NCBI RefSeq assembly: GCF_021730395.1
Contig: NC_069378.1
Coordinates: forward strand, 27,116,001 to 27,180,000
DNA length: 64,000 nucleotides
Origin: Mercenaria mercenaria
Lineage: Eukaryota; Mollusca; Bivalvia; Venerida; Veneridae
Direction: 5' to 3'
Shown here: positions 14,031-26,914 of the stretch, in pieces
Position numbering within the stretch: the first letter of the stretch is position 1
How the letters are laid out: every line of letters starts with the position of its first letter
The notes under the pieces: model-generated
What the model was told of the DNA's origin: nothing
Seen by the model: only the letters and a program-made list of their open reading frames with translations
The model's database searches: none
Program-made: the position numbers and the translations under genes

Positions 14031-14159
14031 CATTTCATTTAAGTATTTACCTTTAAGTGTAATGGAACATAATCGGACGCACGTGGTTTTACAGAGTTTA
14101 TTGATTTTTGTTATAGAAAAATTGACTTGCACGCGTATATGCGGATGCATCATTTTGTA

Positions 14160-14370
14160 ATGTGTTTATGATGTGTGACATTAACACTGTTTTACATTGC
14201 GTGACATCACAATATCGCCATGTGATGCGAGACATCAAAATCTCTTGTTACGCCTGACATCACGTTGTTTTCTGATGCGTGACATCTCACTGTTTTATGA
14301 TGCGTTATATATCATTATTTTATAATGCATGACATTATATTGTGTTATGGCATTGGCTTATGATGCGTAT
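14160..14370 (+). repeat. Degenerate ~33-bp tandem repeat
   Basis: About six decayed units around GATGCGTGACATCACATTGT. Unit length varies; no coding. Confidence 0.7.
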
Positions 14371-15971
14371 TAGTATTTCACTAGCAGGAACAGTTGATAC
14401 ATGAACTTCTAACTTAAACTTTATCACCATTTTTGTTTTGAATATGTGCTATTTCAAAGATGTTCAGCTCGATGTGATTAAACATTAAGGATGTGAAGAT
14501 GCAAAGTACTGTGCATACTTGAACTGCCGTCTCTGCACATTTTTATGGCCAATCCTCAACAGTTTAGCATATATCTTGATGCTGAAAAATTATTCATTTT
14601 ATTTGTTTCCTGGAACTTACATTACAAACTGACATTTGAAACAAGACGTTTATAACGATACAAAGTGAAAACTGTCATTCTGAATATTTGACAATGTAAC
14701 TCTAAATGTTTCTACTGATGCCGACTGTCTGGTGTGCCATTAAAAATCAGGAAATAGATAGATCAAGCGACTATCTTCTTGGAAACATAAATATCAAAAG
14801 GGAAGAAAAATAGTTGAACCAACGTACTTTAAAAAAGGTAAATTAAAACGATGCCTCTAAATGTACAATTATTGTGTCTGGAAAAGGACACCTAATTGTT
14901 GTTTATTAATCGATGTTTACAATAATTAAAGTTGGATCTAACGCTGAAATAACCGCAGGAGTTTAAATTCTCAATTGTTGTCATTTCAAATAAATATTTC
15001 AAGTACTTCCTTTACGAAGAACTTTGGCTGTTCCGTTTTCATCGTACTTTTAAGTGTATAGATAAGGGTTTTGCGACCTTCTACATTTCAAGTCAGTATA
15101 TGACGAGTCATTTCATACTATGGTTTGTTTTCTTTTAAGAACACGTTACTTTTTTTCAATTTGACTAAAGGGGTGTAAATAACATAAAAGATATTAGGAC
15201 CTTTTTTGATAGTGCAACTTACATGCGTCGCATTGTCGTACATTTACGAGTCCATTTACGATATTTTTCTATTAAGCGTAAAAAAAGTTTACTTTCATAT
15301 GAACAACATTGGTCCAGCAATATCAAAGGTTGCCTTTTCCGCTAGTTTGCACGTGAAATCTGACGTACTTCATAAAAAAAACCATGAACAGTATGGCTTG
15401 CAACGTTTGAAGAAACCTTTAAAAAATCTGACACGAAAATTTCGACAAGAAATATTGACAGGACTATGTATTATGTTTCTTGCTTTAGGGATGTTTTAAA
15501 TAAAAATCAAATAACTTATCAAAAGCTGAACCAAAATGTAATACGGACTGGTCGTTATGGCCGTTAAATGTTTAAAAGATCGAAAAACTGACATTATTTC
15601 CGATACTCTTGGAAATGAAACATTTTTTTCTTGCAAGCTACAGTTAAAATGTAATTAGAAAGATTCAATATAATTTTTTTGTGCGCTGAGAGAGATTGGG
15701 ACCTCTTAAAAATCATTCAATTATTCAAAAATAGCTAGCGGGATTCATGTTTTTGCATTAATTCCCAAGGTTTTTTATGGCCGTCTAAATGCTCAAAAGT
15801 AACATTTAATCCTTAAAATATTTGGATTTCTTCAGATTTATATTTTCTCAAGTATGAAGCATATGATGCAACAAAAACAAAACTACGAAACAGAAAATTA
15901 CCGAAGATACTAGATTCGAGTCGCAATAAGAGAATTTTAAGTGTAAAAAAAGACATCGGAATTTATAATAT

Positions 15972-16205
15972 GAGCCGCGCCATGAGAGAACCAACATAGT
16001 GGGTTTGCGACCAGCATGGATCCAGACCAGGCTGCGCATCAGCGCAGTCTGGTCAGAATCCATGCTGTTCGCTTTCAAAGCCTATTGCAATTATAGAAAC
16101 AGTTAGCGAACAGCATGGATCCTGACCAAACTGCGCGGATGCGCAGGCTGGTCTGGATCCATGCTGGTCGCAAAGCCACTATGTTGGTTTTCCCATGGCA
16201 CGGCT
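15972..16205. mobile_element. Family A palindromic foldback element, copy 2
   Basis: Starts GAGCCGCGCCATGAGAGAAC and ends CCATGGCACGGCT, with full mirror arms of about 105 bp. AATAT at 15967-15971 is repeated at 16206-16210, which looks like a target-site duplication. Inserted in duplicate A1 and absent from A2. Confidence 0.9.
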
Positions 16206-16394
16206 AATATGTAAGTTTGATTCATTGATAACATTATGACGTTTCCATACCAGATTTAGTATTAATAACGATGTTTTATAATCTGATACACGATGACTAG
16301 TATACTATACGGAATTGCACCAGCTTTTGGATTATTATACTTGAATATTATATAGTTGTGAATATCTAGAAAACCGATCTAAAACTTATAAAGA

Positions 16395-16676
16395 GGATTA
16401 CATGAGTGTCTTTTCATACTAATTGTATAAAACGAGTTGAATGAAATTATAAAATGCGAGGCTCTGCCGAGCATTTGTCAATTTTATTCAATGTGTTTGA
16501 TAAATTCAATGTGGAAAGACACAAATGTAATATTTGTTTTATCACATATAAGCTTTCCCTGTTGAAAGATCAAAATTTCTTTTTTCTTTACCTATAATTG
16601 ACCATGTAAAATCGCCCAACGTCTCCTTTGCTTAAAACGACGTCATCGTCAAAGGTTCATAAACTAGTGTAATACC
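16395..16676. mobile_element. Family C foldback element, copy 1
   Basis: A palindrome of about 140 bp is centred on GAGGCTCTGCCGAG, with arms GATTACATGAGTGTC and GACACAAATGTAATAT. A tail with ACGACGTCATCGTCAAAGG follows and ends at ACTAGTGTAATACC. Shares its whole layout with the copies at 29338 and 48402. Confidence 0.8.
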
Positions 16677-19476
16677 AAATTTATGTAATGGCTTTATTTC
16701 AAACATTTGATAAATACAATTATTATCTCTACACTTTATGAACATACATATTATCCCCCCTATAATATCATTATTGTAATGTGTACTTCCTCTCGACCAG
16801 TCAAACTCTTGCCAGTCCAAACATAAATGGACATCTTAAGTATTTTTATCCGTTTATTAAATAGAAAGTCTCGTATCGCACAGACAAATTTGTAGTATTT
16901 ATTATATATGACCAAAAAGAGCAAGAACATAAGTTTCTGAGTTAGAGATCTTCGATTGGATTAAGACAACGACTTGTTGCACTTATCTTTTCTTGAAAGG
17001 GCTTTACGCACATCATTTTACTTCAATGTTCAGATTAGTTCAGCTTAAAAATAAAATGAAACTCTCTCGGCATAGCAAAATTCTTCCAAAAGATTGGCTT
17101 GTATGCAGATACAATTTTTTTTAAAGTAATACTATGTAAAATGGTCATCCATGTTGATCAAATAGCTAATAGCTAAACTTTCGCTGTGTCAGTTATCAAT
17201 TTTGGTCAAATCTGATGAATTTCATCATTTTCTGTCTGCAGAAACCTTGTGACTTCTTTTCTTTGTGTATAAACCTGTAATCCCTTGTTTTCCTTGTGTG
17301 TGTGTTTTTTTCTTATTTATATTTTTTCGCTTCCAGACGAAACACCCAGTGGTATTAAACTCGCCGCTATTATATTCTATTTCTCATAACAAACATGACA
17401 AAAGCAGAACAATTTACGTCTGTAAATATTGTTTTGTTTTTTTTTCACAGTTATAGACAAAATTATCCCATGTGGTTTGTCAGCTAAAAGTAAATTTCCC
17501 TTTCCAGCATAACCGGTCTATAACGTACATCATAACTATTTACTGTCAGTTCTCCTTTGGGACAATAACAGTATCAAAGTGTATGATCGTGGAGACGGAC
17601 AAAAAGCGGCTTAATTTTTTGTGTTGTTATAAAAAAGATTTTTAATCCTATATTTTTTACATTACTGTCCTTAGAAAATAAAATGCACAGGATATTTTTC
17701 TGATGAATTATGCATCATATGCATCATCATTCCGGCATATTGTATATATTTGTGACATACTTCATCAATTTGGCAATTATGATATGCTGTTGTGATGCAA
17801 ACTTAAATTTTTCACCAGTTACGATCATTTGATTTCAAGCAATTAATCATCTCTTAACAAACAAATCATTATTTCTGAAAACACAAGCGATTATATTACA
17901 TACAGTCTAGCTTTGAAAATAAAACTGCGAATTTTGTCGTTTTTATGTGGCATTTAAACAGGAGAGTAGAGGTGTGTTCATGCGATTAAGTGCTGTTAAG
18001 GCATTTATTTATACGCGAGACGTAAAGGTAATAACGGCCATATAAACACCTAATAGAAATAAAAGAAAGAAAAGACAGATTACATAATTATGTCCGCCCA
18101 TTGCATTGGAGACATATTGTTTCTGTCGCCGCCGTCCGTCTGTTTTTACGTCGTGTTTGTCTGTCCGTCTGCTTTAAGCTAGTCCGCTCTTACATTTAAA
18201 AAAATACTGGCCTGATGTCAATGAAACCTAACATGAGAGACTGGTGTGACGCATGGCTGCCCACTCAGTTTCACTTAACATGCTTAATATTTCTGAAATC
18301 ACATATTTAAAAAAAAACACTTTCAGCCATATTTAGGACAAGTCATATGAAGAAAAAAATCTGACAATTTATTCCATTCAGGTTTTTGCAGTGTTAGGCA
18401 CTTTGAAAAGGAGTGTTCCTACTATTGTTTTGAATAAAGAAACACTAACAACGATTTTGATTTATTATTTTTATCTATTTCTTTATTCAAGTATACGAAG
18501 ACATTATCCTTTAATCATAAAAATACATACAGTAGGGGATATTTCATTCCAAAGTCTGGCTTTATTTTCTCAAAAGAGACACCATTTTAGTTTACGACAT
18601 TTGCTGTCTCATTTATCTTAATAGCTTCTCATTTTATTCAATATCTGAGCCGTGCCGTGAGAAAACCAACATAGTGGGTTTGCGACCAGCATGGATCCAG
18701 ACCAGCCTGCGCATCCGCGCAGTCTGGTCAGGATCCATGCTGTTCGCTTTCAAAGCCTATTGCAAATAGAGAACCTGTTAGCGAACAGCATGGATCCTGA
18801 CCAGACTGCGCGGATGCGCAGGCTGGTCTGGATCCATGCTGGTCGCAAACCCACTATGTTGGTTTTCTAATGGCGCGGCTCATCTAATCTTTAAGAAAAT
18901 ATGTTCAGAAAATTAGAGTTCTGGACTAAGTTAAGGTTCTAGACAAAACTGATTATTTCTTACAATCTAAAGGTCAAGAAAAATTCTATCTTTTGTTTTG
19001 AAATACTCATTTTTATATAAAAAAGGCGTTAGGACTAGGAAAATCGGAAAGCGTTATATTTCATTCTGTTGTTCTACATGGCATTGATTGCATTCATTGT
19101 TCCATTGTGTTTTTCTATAATATGTTTTAGCTGCGGCTTTTGTTTGAGCTCACCATGAAAGAGTATATATTTGACATCGGCCGAAATAATCCAAACCAAT
19201 AAAATCCATATGAGTATACATAACATTAACTACGATGACTTAAACAACAGACAGATATTTTATGGCCACCATACTACACAGTCGATGCTCAAGGTTGAGA
19301 ATATAAATCATTTATAGAACAGTGGAAATTGAAAGTGACAGCCACTTTATGTGCCCTTTCAAAAATGTAGAAACATGAACATATATATATAGAAAACGAT
19401 TTTACACTCCTGTAAATACCAAGAGATTTTTTTACAGTTAGTTTAGTATTATTCTCTGTAGGACCACATTCGTATC
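16677..19476. other. Non-coding, with one family A element
   Basis: 17270-17480 vaguely resembles part of the B block (an ACAAAAGCAGAA and ACGTCTGTA context near 23865). A short CCGTCCGTCTG-rich patch lies at 18130-18190. No gene. Confidence 0.5.
18647..18881. mobile_element. Family A palindromic foldback element, copy 3
   Basis: Starts GAGCCGTGCCGTGAGAAAAC and ends TAATGGCGCGGCTC. The arms are mirror images over their whole length, with a centre near TTGCAAATAGAG. ATCT at 18643-18646 is repeated at 18882-18885, a probable short target duplication. This is the best-preserved hairpin of the three. Confidence 0.9.
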
Positions 19477-19585
19477 AGATCGCATTTGTAACAGGTGTTA
19501 CAAATGCGATCGCATATGTAACAAGTGTTACAAATGAGATCGCATATGTAACAAGTGTTACAAATGAGATCGCATATGTAACAGA
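19477..19585 (+). repeat. 30-bp tandem repeat, about 3.5 units
   Basis: Unit GATCGCATATGTAACAAGTG followed by TTACAAATGA; each unit is itself partly palindromic (TTGTAAC and GTTACAA). The minus-strand frame reads as a CYICDLICNT repeat and is rejected as a gene. TGTAACA-type motifs continue to about 19745. Confidence 0.85.
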
Positions 19586-19769
19586 AGTCAAGCACATATG
19601 TAACAATTTTTGAGACGAATGTGATCGATGCCGATTTTTGATGTGACATCTGATCACATTTGTCACATGTCATTTTCGATCGGAAAAATAAACAAAAAAG
19701 AGCATTTTTACATCTGAAACACATTTGTAACATGTTTAAACTCACTTGTACGAAGTGACAAAGTAAGCT

Positions 19770-20685
19770 TTTGTGATCACCCTTTGTACGTCGTCCGTCG
19801 TCCGACCGTCCGTCCTTTCACATTTTTCTTGTGATTACGATAGAGACAACATTTATTATTTGATTTTGACAAAACTTGCACAGAACTTATATATATATCT
19901 ATGATATCTCGGTTCCTTTCGAAAACCAGCCATATCACCTTATTCGTCTTGGAGTTATGGCCCCTGAGATGGCAATAATTACTGATTTTAGCCTTGTGAA
20001 CGCGATAGAGACGAATTTTTTGTTTATTTTCACTAAACTTGCACACAACTTATATATCTGTAAGATCTCGGTTCCTTTCAAAAACAACGTGATTGCACCA
20101 TTTGACTTGGAGTTACGGCCCCTGAATTGGCAAAAAAAGCTGATTTTATCATTGTCAACACAATGGAGACTACATTTATTATTTGATTTTTATTAAACTT
20201 ATATAGGATCTCACTTCCTTTTAAAACAGCCATATCGCGCCATTTGTCTCGGAGTTATGGCTGAAATGGCAAAATTTGCTTATTTTAATCTTGAGAACAC
20301 AAAAGAGACAATATTTATTCTATCATTTTAACCAAACTTGTGTAAAAGTTATGTATCTATAACATCTCGATTCTTTGCAAACACCAGCTATATAGCACCA
20401 TTTGTCCTGTAGTTATGGTCCCTAAAATGACAAAATTTGCTGATTTTAGCATTGTGAACATGACAGAGATCACATTTATTATTTGATTTTGACCAAATTT
20501 GCATTGAAGTTATATATCATTAAGGTCTTGCTTTTTTTCCTCGAAAAGTAGCCATATCACGCTATTTGACTTAGAGTTATGGCCTCTAAAATGGCAAAAA
20601 TCGCAGATTTGATAACATCTATAATAGTGTAATATTACTCATGTGAGCGATAGCGGGCCATGACGGCCCTCTTGTTAATTAAAGG
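19770..20685 (+). repeat. ~0.9-kb repetitive element with ~165-bp internal repeats
   Basis: Begins with TTTTGTGATCACCCTTTGTA and CGTCCGTCGTCCG-type runs. Five decayed internal units (~165 bp) follow, each with a GAGACAACATTTATTATTTG-like start, an ATCTCGGTTCCTTT motif and a GGAGTTATGGCCCCT motif. It ends with GTGAGCGATAGCGGGCCATG and ACGGCCCTCTTGTT. It has the style of a repeat dispersed in bivalve genomes; class unknown. No gene. Confidence 0.75.
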
Positions 20686-22371
20686 GATATTTCCGGTCAG
20701 GTTAATATCTTGGTACTGGTTTGTTATCTGGCAATTAAACTTGGCAAGAATACCGTTATCATGACTGGTATATTCATAGTAGCATGGTGCTATATAGATG
20801 TACATGTCACTTATAAATTTCCCATATCGGTTTTGGTTTGTAAGATTTCATTTTTATTAAATGCATGAATATATGAATATGTATGATTAAAGGGGAAGAT
20901 GCACGCCACATGCAATGCCTGTTCAACTTTTATAATCGGCATTTCGCTGGTTGTATCGCTTCAACAACAAATAAAATGCACTAAAATCAAGACCAAGGCA
21001 GTCTCAACTAACATAGAAAGTCTTGTTAAAGCTTGTTTCCGTAGAACACCGAGTATATATATATTTATGTATACTTTAAAATAGTGACTAGCTTGACTAT
21101 ACGAAGACTGCTCATGGCTATTGTTCTGATCCTGATGTCGTCGGCGTCCGCGGGTTCGCTGCAAGATAGGTTTTTCGTTTTCGTTTTGTTTGTCTTTGTC
21201 AATTCGCATTAGGGTGAGGGTAATTAAAAAATAAGGTGTATTTTCTTAAAATCTCATAGACATTAGTTCGCAGCACAAGGTCGGGCATTCCTAGACTTAA
21301 GGCTAACGACTCCGTCCATGACAAGTTGTATATAATTTGTCCCAGGACATGGCAACTTCCTGTTGTCACCTAACTTGAAACAGCTCTGGATAGCTACAAA
21401 TGTGTCGCCACCGGGTTCGAACCAGTGACCTTAGCATGTGGGTCTACATTTTAGCTAGTCGAGGTAACAGTAGAAGTAGCTGAAGTTGTAATCATATTAT
21501 AGTGGTAGTAGCAGTGGATGCAGAAATGATAATAAAAATTGAGCCACGTCACGGGAAAATTGGCATTCGGACATTTTCGTGAATTTCCGGAATGTGTATA
21601 TTTAGGCTGACCTGTGCATTTATGCATCGGAATTAGGGTCAGAAAATTTCATAGAAATTTAGCAGGGTAAGGGGTTAGCTATGTATGATAATGAGGTAAA
21701 AGGCAAAGAAATAAAAGTAACTTCAACAATATTTGTCACTGGTATTATAAAATATTACACTGCTGGCAAATATTGCTGACAATATATAATAAACAACTTT
21801 ATTAATATCTTAGACCAACACAAAAATATCTGTCAGAATGTTTACATTTAGATCTAGCCTTTTCCAGACCTATACATGAACAAATATAAACATATGAGAT
21901 TACTTTATTTCCATGATAACATTGAATATTTCACATTGCTTTCATGTTATCAATCTTGGTATTCTCCGAGGCCGTTGTCTGTAACCAGTTGTCACATTTT
22001 CAGAATTTTCCTTCTAAATCTGCTACTCATGAATCTATTTAATTATTTAATGTGTGCACTTTGTTTCTTATGTTTATATTTCGACATTCGTATTCTCCCT
22101 ATGCATTTATTTTGTGTTCAATCAGATTATCTTTTACTGGAACCAGCTACATGTAAATTTCAACATACATTGTGCGATACGATCCTTGGTACTTTATCAT
22201 ATACCATGTAACTTTGGTTTCATTAATACCAAAATGCAGGGTAAACTGAACAAATAATAAAAAAGTCGTCAAAAGTATCTACTTTAAGTTAATATAACAG
22301 GTATATAATAATGCTAAATCAGGAAAAGTTGTTCACACTAATATACTAAATACAAAATCTAATATTTTTAA
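20686..22371. other. No gene seen
   Basis: Contains the possible SINE head at 21330-21475. GAAATTTAGCAGGGTAAGGG near 21653 looks like a worn family B end. The 111-codon frame at 21876-22211 has no homology I recognise. Confidence 0.5.
21330..21475 (-). repeat. Possible tRNA-derived SINE head
   Basis: On the minus strand TAGCTAAAATG (21447-21457) fits an A box and GGTTCGAACCC (21413-21423) fits a B box, about 25 bp apart. Sequence beyond the B box continues without a clear family match. It could be a SINE or a decayed tRNA. Confidence 0.4.
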
Positions 22372-22898
22372 ACAAATATGAGAATAACAAAATAGTATGT
22401 ACAACGAATGAAAACCCTGTTTTGAAAGTATAATATTTCTCAGTATCTGCGTAACGTTATATAAGGATTAGTCCTGACACTCTCTTATTGAGATTTATTT
22501 CATTACACATTCTTCGTCTCCGAATGGCTTCACTCTGCTGCATTTAAGAGTGAAACCTTATAAAAACCCTCTGCTAAAGATGAATTTTAATCAGTCAAAT
22601 TCTTTCCTTTGGGGGTTCACAGTACGAAAATATTCTCAACATTAAGATAAAGTGGATAATATGATGAGCTTTATAGACTGAGAGAAATTATCTTCTACTC
22701 AAGCCGTAATACGATGATGGTAGGTTATTTAAAGATATCAAAAGAAGTGAAAGAATAAATTGAATGTAGAATAAATAACTAGTTAAAATACTTTGATGGT
22801 ATTTATTTCTTGAAAAAATTAATTTTAACCTTTTTTGCATTTCATATAATTACACAGCATAAGCTAACAGAAAATCACGATGCCAAGTAAGTAACTGG

Positions 22899-23194
22899 TA
22901 AACTATTTCCAGTTCGATCGAGTTCGATCGCTAGAATACGCTTGACAGGTAAACTATTTCCAGTTCGATCGCTAGAATACGTTTGACAGGTAAACTATTT
23001 CCAGTTCGATAGCTAGAATACGCTTGACAGGTAATTCATTTCCAGTTCGATCGCTAGAATACGCTTGACAGGTAAACTATTTCCAGTTCGATTGCTCGAA
23101 CACGCTTGACAGGTAAACTATTTCCAGTTCGATAGCTAGAATACGCTTGACAGGTAAACTATTTCCAGTTCGATCGCTAGACTACGCTTGACAG
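22899..23194 (+). repeat. 41-bp minisatellite, 7 units
   Basis: Unit of 41 bp with core TTTCCAGTTCGATCGCTAGA and ACGCTTGACAGGTAAAC. The first unit has an internal 10-bp duplication (AGTTCGATCG twice). Units differ by a few bases. The paralogous place in B2 has a single unit. Confidence 0.95.
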
Positions 23195-23269
23195 TCTATA
23201 TGCATGCAAAACTTAACTTAGTAACTTATTTGAAGACATTTTACTTTTCTATACATAGGTAACTGCGTT

Positions 23270-23720
23270 TTTTTTATACTGACCTAAATTTGAGTCTCCT
23301 AGACTAGGCCGCTTGTTTTCCATGTTGGAGCCTCCGACATGAAACATCTCTGTTTTTTTTCCCAATCTTTGATCTGCATTTGAGACTCCGATACTAGAGT
23401 TCACCGATTTTCTTTACCGCCGATCTGTGTTTAAGTCACAAATACAACAGTTCACTTATAACTGAGTCTCAAACTTTCTCCGATCTTTTGAATCTTCAAC
23501 ACTACAGTTCACTAGTTTCATCTACTGCGATCTGTATTTAAATTGTAAAACCCTAGAGGGTACTGGTTTTCACTACCACCGATCATTATTTGAATCTGCG
23601 TTATTAGTGATCAATGGTTTTCTCTGCCGATAGATCTGTGTTTAATCTCTGACACTTGATTTCGCTGATTTTCTCTATAATATCGATCTGTATTCGACAC
23701 TGCATATGATTTAACATTCA
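23270..23720 (+). repeat. Degenerate ~51-bp tandem repeat (B1)
   Basis: About eight decayed units around CCGATCTGTATTTGAATCTC and TTCACTGGTTTTCTCTACC. The same array occurs in B2 at 30265-30730, so it predates the A-B duplication. Confidence 0.65.
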
Positions 23721-25548
23721 AAATCAAATAAAAATCTTGTTAATAATTTTTTTCTGTGCTGGGACTCGTCGTTAAGGGTACATTTTGTATTTTTTATTTC
23801 ATTTCAGATGTACACATGGTGAAAATGCGATGCAGCTGTTATTCAACTTCATTAGAAAGACAGACAAAAGCAGAAAACCAAACGTCTGTATATTGGCTGT
23901 ATTTTATTAGTATAATAATTGAAATTGTCGTCAAGACATAAATGGCCTTAGTTACGCGAATTGTCTGCTAAAAGTGCATTTCAATTTTGCAGGATGCGGT
24001 AATTATGCTGAAATTATTTACTGAAAGTGCTTTTACTGTGAGATATACCGATATCGAAGATGGTTTTATGTGAAATCTAACGATAATAGCACAGTTTTAC
24101 TGGTATTACATTTACATACATGTAAAATAACATGTAAGCTGATATAAAATTGCATGTACCGGATAGACTGCAATAGGACCTATTTATTTCAATATCTTAG
24201 TATTTAGCGTTTAATACATGTATTCACGTTACTAATTCCTTGAGAAATAATTAAATTATTACAAAGACAGATCTTCTACTCAATAAATGCGAAGTTACAT
24301 CTCTGATTAACATTTTGTTATTCTTTGTGATCATGTAGTGATTTCAGTTCAATATTAATTACTGCCTTAGAGTTCCGAGCTTCCATGAGTCCAAACCCCA
24401 GCTGGCATTTTAATAATTTATTTATAAATTACCGCCAATTCATATTAAAACGAGTATCATACCAAAGTAACCTAACATATCAAGAGAACTGTATATTACA
24501 AAGTGTTTGAATATTTGTTATTGAATAGTATTTCTTTAGAATAAATAAAGCGTACCATACGAGAACTTGTTTCCTTAAATCCATCAGATCTCCACTGTTA
24601 CAAGGCGGTGCCCTGCTGTGTTCCATCTTTGTGTATGCGCGTATCTGTGTGTTCCTTCTATGTTATGGTTGCTGCTTTCGTTTTTGTATGCTCAGCCGCC
24701 GTGTAGTGTTTACATTTACACCTATCCCTATGTTCATGTGGAGTGTTACAATGCGGCTATTAAATCTGACTTTTACTGTTAGATTCTTATTCTTGTTTTC
24801 TTGCAGGTCACTTAACTACGCAGCATTAGCTATAGACATATTATGCACAATTCAGTCTTCACCAAATTTCTACAAATGTTTGGACAGAAAATGTAATACA
24901 AGGCTTATAAAATAGGAAACAGAGTTTTCTGTAGAAACACTGTCTTGGTAGTTTATTTGATTTATGAAAACATATTTAAATAAACTTCATAGTACCAGGA
25001 TTTGAAACCCGATGAAACAAGATCCCCGGACGTGACAGCGCATTCTAATATGGTTACATTATTTATATTGACAGTAAATAATCAAAGTATTATAACAGGA
25101 ATGAAATGTACCTGTCAATCTTTAAAATGCTTTCCAGTAAACATCGCATTCAAGAAACAGAATTTTCCTTTGTTGATGCAAATTACTCGCAATAATTACG
25201 CTGAAAATGAAATATTTTCGTCGCAGTACATTCCAAACGTACCAGAAGCATATCGTAGTTCTATTATAATGGTAAGAAGCAATTAAGAATACAAAATTAC
25301 TTCAGATAATGTTGTGTGTAGGCTATTACAAGAATCCTTAAAATGTCTTATTTTACTGACGTATAGAGTTCAGTTTAACTAAAATTGATGAGAAGCAAAA
25401 GGATATGAACAATTGCCTAATAATTTATTTGACAATACAATTAAAATGTAGGGATTCATCAAAGTCCTTCATATATAAATATATTCCTTTACTGATGATA
25501 TCCAACACGCATCTGTCTGAAAAAGGGTTATTTAGATGATAATTTTAA

Positions 25549-25703
25549 CCTTTAGCCTGCTGCATTTCTAAAATGGATTGGTTCATCGTTTAGTTTTGGC
25601 AATACCATTTATTATTCGAAGGGCTGTTCACTGAAAATGTACTGACTGAATAGCGAACAGTGCAGACCATGATCAGCCTGCACGGATGCCAGCAGGCTAA
25701 AGG
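25549..25703. mobile_element. Family B MITE-like element in duplicate B1
   Basis: Ends CCTTTAGCCTGCTG and CAGCAGGCTAAAGG are perfect inverted repeats. GCGAACAGTGCAGACCATGA is inside. The matching place in B2 (around 31737) has none of it, giving an empty site. Confidence 0.85.
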
Positions 25704-26914
25704 TGAAATACAGAAAATCCTCATCCTCGTCAACTTGACTAAATACATATAAACCTATTAAGTTTCATTCAGAATTCAAGGTTAGGTATAATAGTAATTT
25801 TGTTAGAAATACATTTGGCCGTAGTACACATCTGCACTGTGCTTAGCTATACATGTATTATGTTTGTACTATTTTAATGTTAAAACACAGCTAAATTAAT
25901 TTAATGTTATCATACTAGCTACTATAAAGTAGTTGTTCATATTTCCAATTATGAATTGGGTCTTATATATCTCTAACATGCATAATGTTATTTTTATAAC
26001 CAAGTATTTGCATTATATAACACTGCATAATTACTTATAAAAAGTGTTCTACATAGGACTGAAGAACTTCACCATGAGAGCTAAAAAAGCGCCCTGTATG
26101 AAAATAGTTATAAGAAAAAAATGTACTGGATTCTTTTAATAAATTGTTAGCCCTGGATACATGAATTATAAACGACAGTACAGATTATAACAAGCACCAT
26201 GCTTCTGTATCAAGAAGAACCAAACATATTAATTCCATCATCCCCGGGGCGTTTACAGAATAATTAATGTAATATCAGGGCATTAGATCAGGAGTAGATT
26301 AATTAATTATATATCATAACCTAAACAACATCATATAATGACGTGTTCTAATTAAACAATATTGGTGTAGTAATATCGAAGGTTGCCTTTCCCGCGAAAT
26401 TGCACGTGAAATCTGACGTCATTCACAAAAAAAAAACATGAACAATATGACTTGCACCGATTAAAGAAACTATTCAAAAATCGGGCACCAAAATTTAGAA
26501 AAGAAATCATGCCTATAACTTATTTTTCTTATGAAAAAGATAAATATTGAATTGAGAGGACTATGTAATATGTTTCATACTTTACGGATGCTCTAAATAA
26601 AGATCAAAAACTTTCTAAAATGCGAATTAAAATGTAATATGGGTCGTTAAATGTTACAAAGATCGATAAACTGACTTTCCTTTCTGATAATAGAATAGGT
26701 AATAGAATCTATTACTCTTCGAGAGGAAACATTTTTTTCTTGCAAGCTACTGTAAAAATGTAATTATAAGGAATGAATATATTTCTTTGTGCGTTGAGAC
26801 AGATTGGGGCCTCTTAAAAATCATTCAAGAATAGCTAGCACGACTCATGTATTTGCATTTGCATGAACTCCCAATGTGGTTTTATAGCCGTCTAAATGCT
26901 CAAAAATAACAATA

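Larger units (their letters stand above)
12965..15301. other. Non-coding, with one SINE and one tandem repeat
   Basis: Apart from the SINE at 13796-14030 and the array at 14160-14370, no exon or known repeat was recognised. Confidence 0.55.
15302..16676 (+). repeat. Segmental duplicate A1
   Basis: Homologous to 26354-29620. Both begin at AACATTGGTCCAGCAATATC or its variant, share GCACGTGAAATCTGACGT and AAACAAAACTACGAAA, and end in the family C foldback. A1 carries the family A palindromic element at 15972-16205 but lacks the LINE. Confidence 0.85.
22372..26345 (+). repeat. Segmental duplicate B1
   Basis: Homologous to 29626-32380: TATAATATTTCTCAGTATCT, CTTCGTCTCCGAATGGCTTC, GCTTAGCTATACATGTATT and CCGGGGCGTTT landmarks occur in the same order. 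B1 alone has the expanded 41-bp array (22899-23194), about 800 bp at 24480-25297, and the family B element at 25549-25703. No convincing gene. Confidence 0.85.

Noticed and set aside
13765-14153. Two overlapping minus-strand frames
   Set aside because: They lie in a SINE and its flank; the same sequence at 51828-52108 is a pol III element.
15206-15499. 97-residue frame containing VAFSA, reminiscent of the C1q start
   Set aside because: The rest has no C1q features and the paralogous A2 block has the frame shifted and stopped.
19449-19745. 98-residue cysteine-rich minus-strand frame (CYICDLICNT repeats)
   Set aside because: It follows the 30-bp tandem repeat; two frames are open at once because the unit length is a multiple of three.
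22899-23194. CRISPR-like array of 41-bp repeats
   Set aside because: Units are contiguous with no unique spacers, and the host is eukaryotic; it is a minisatellite.
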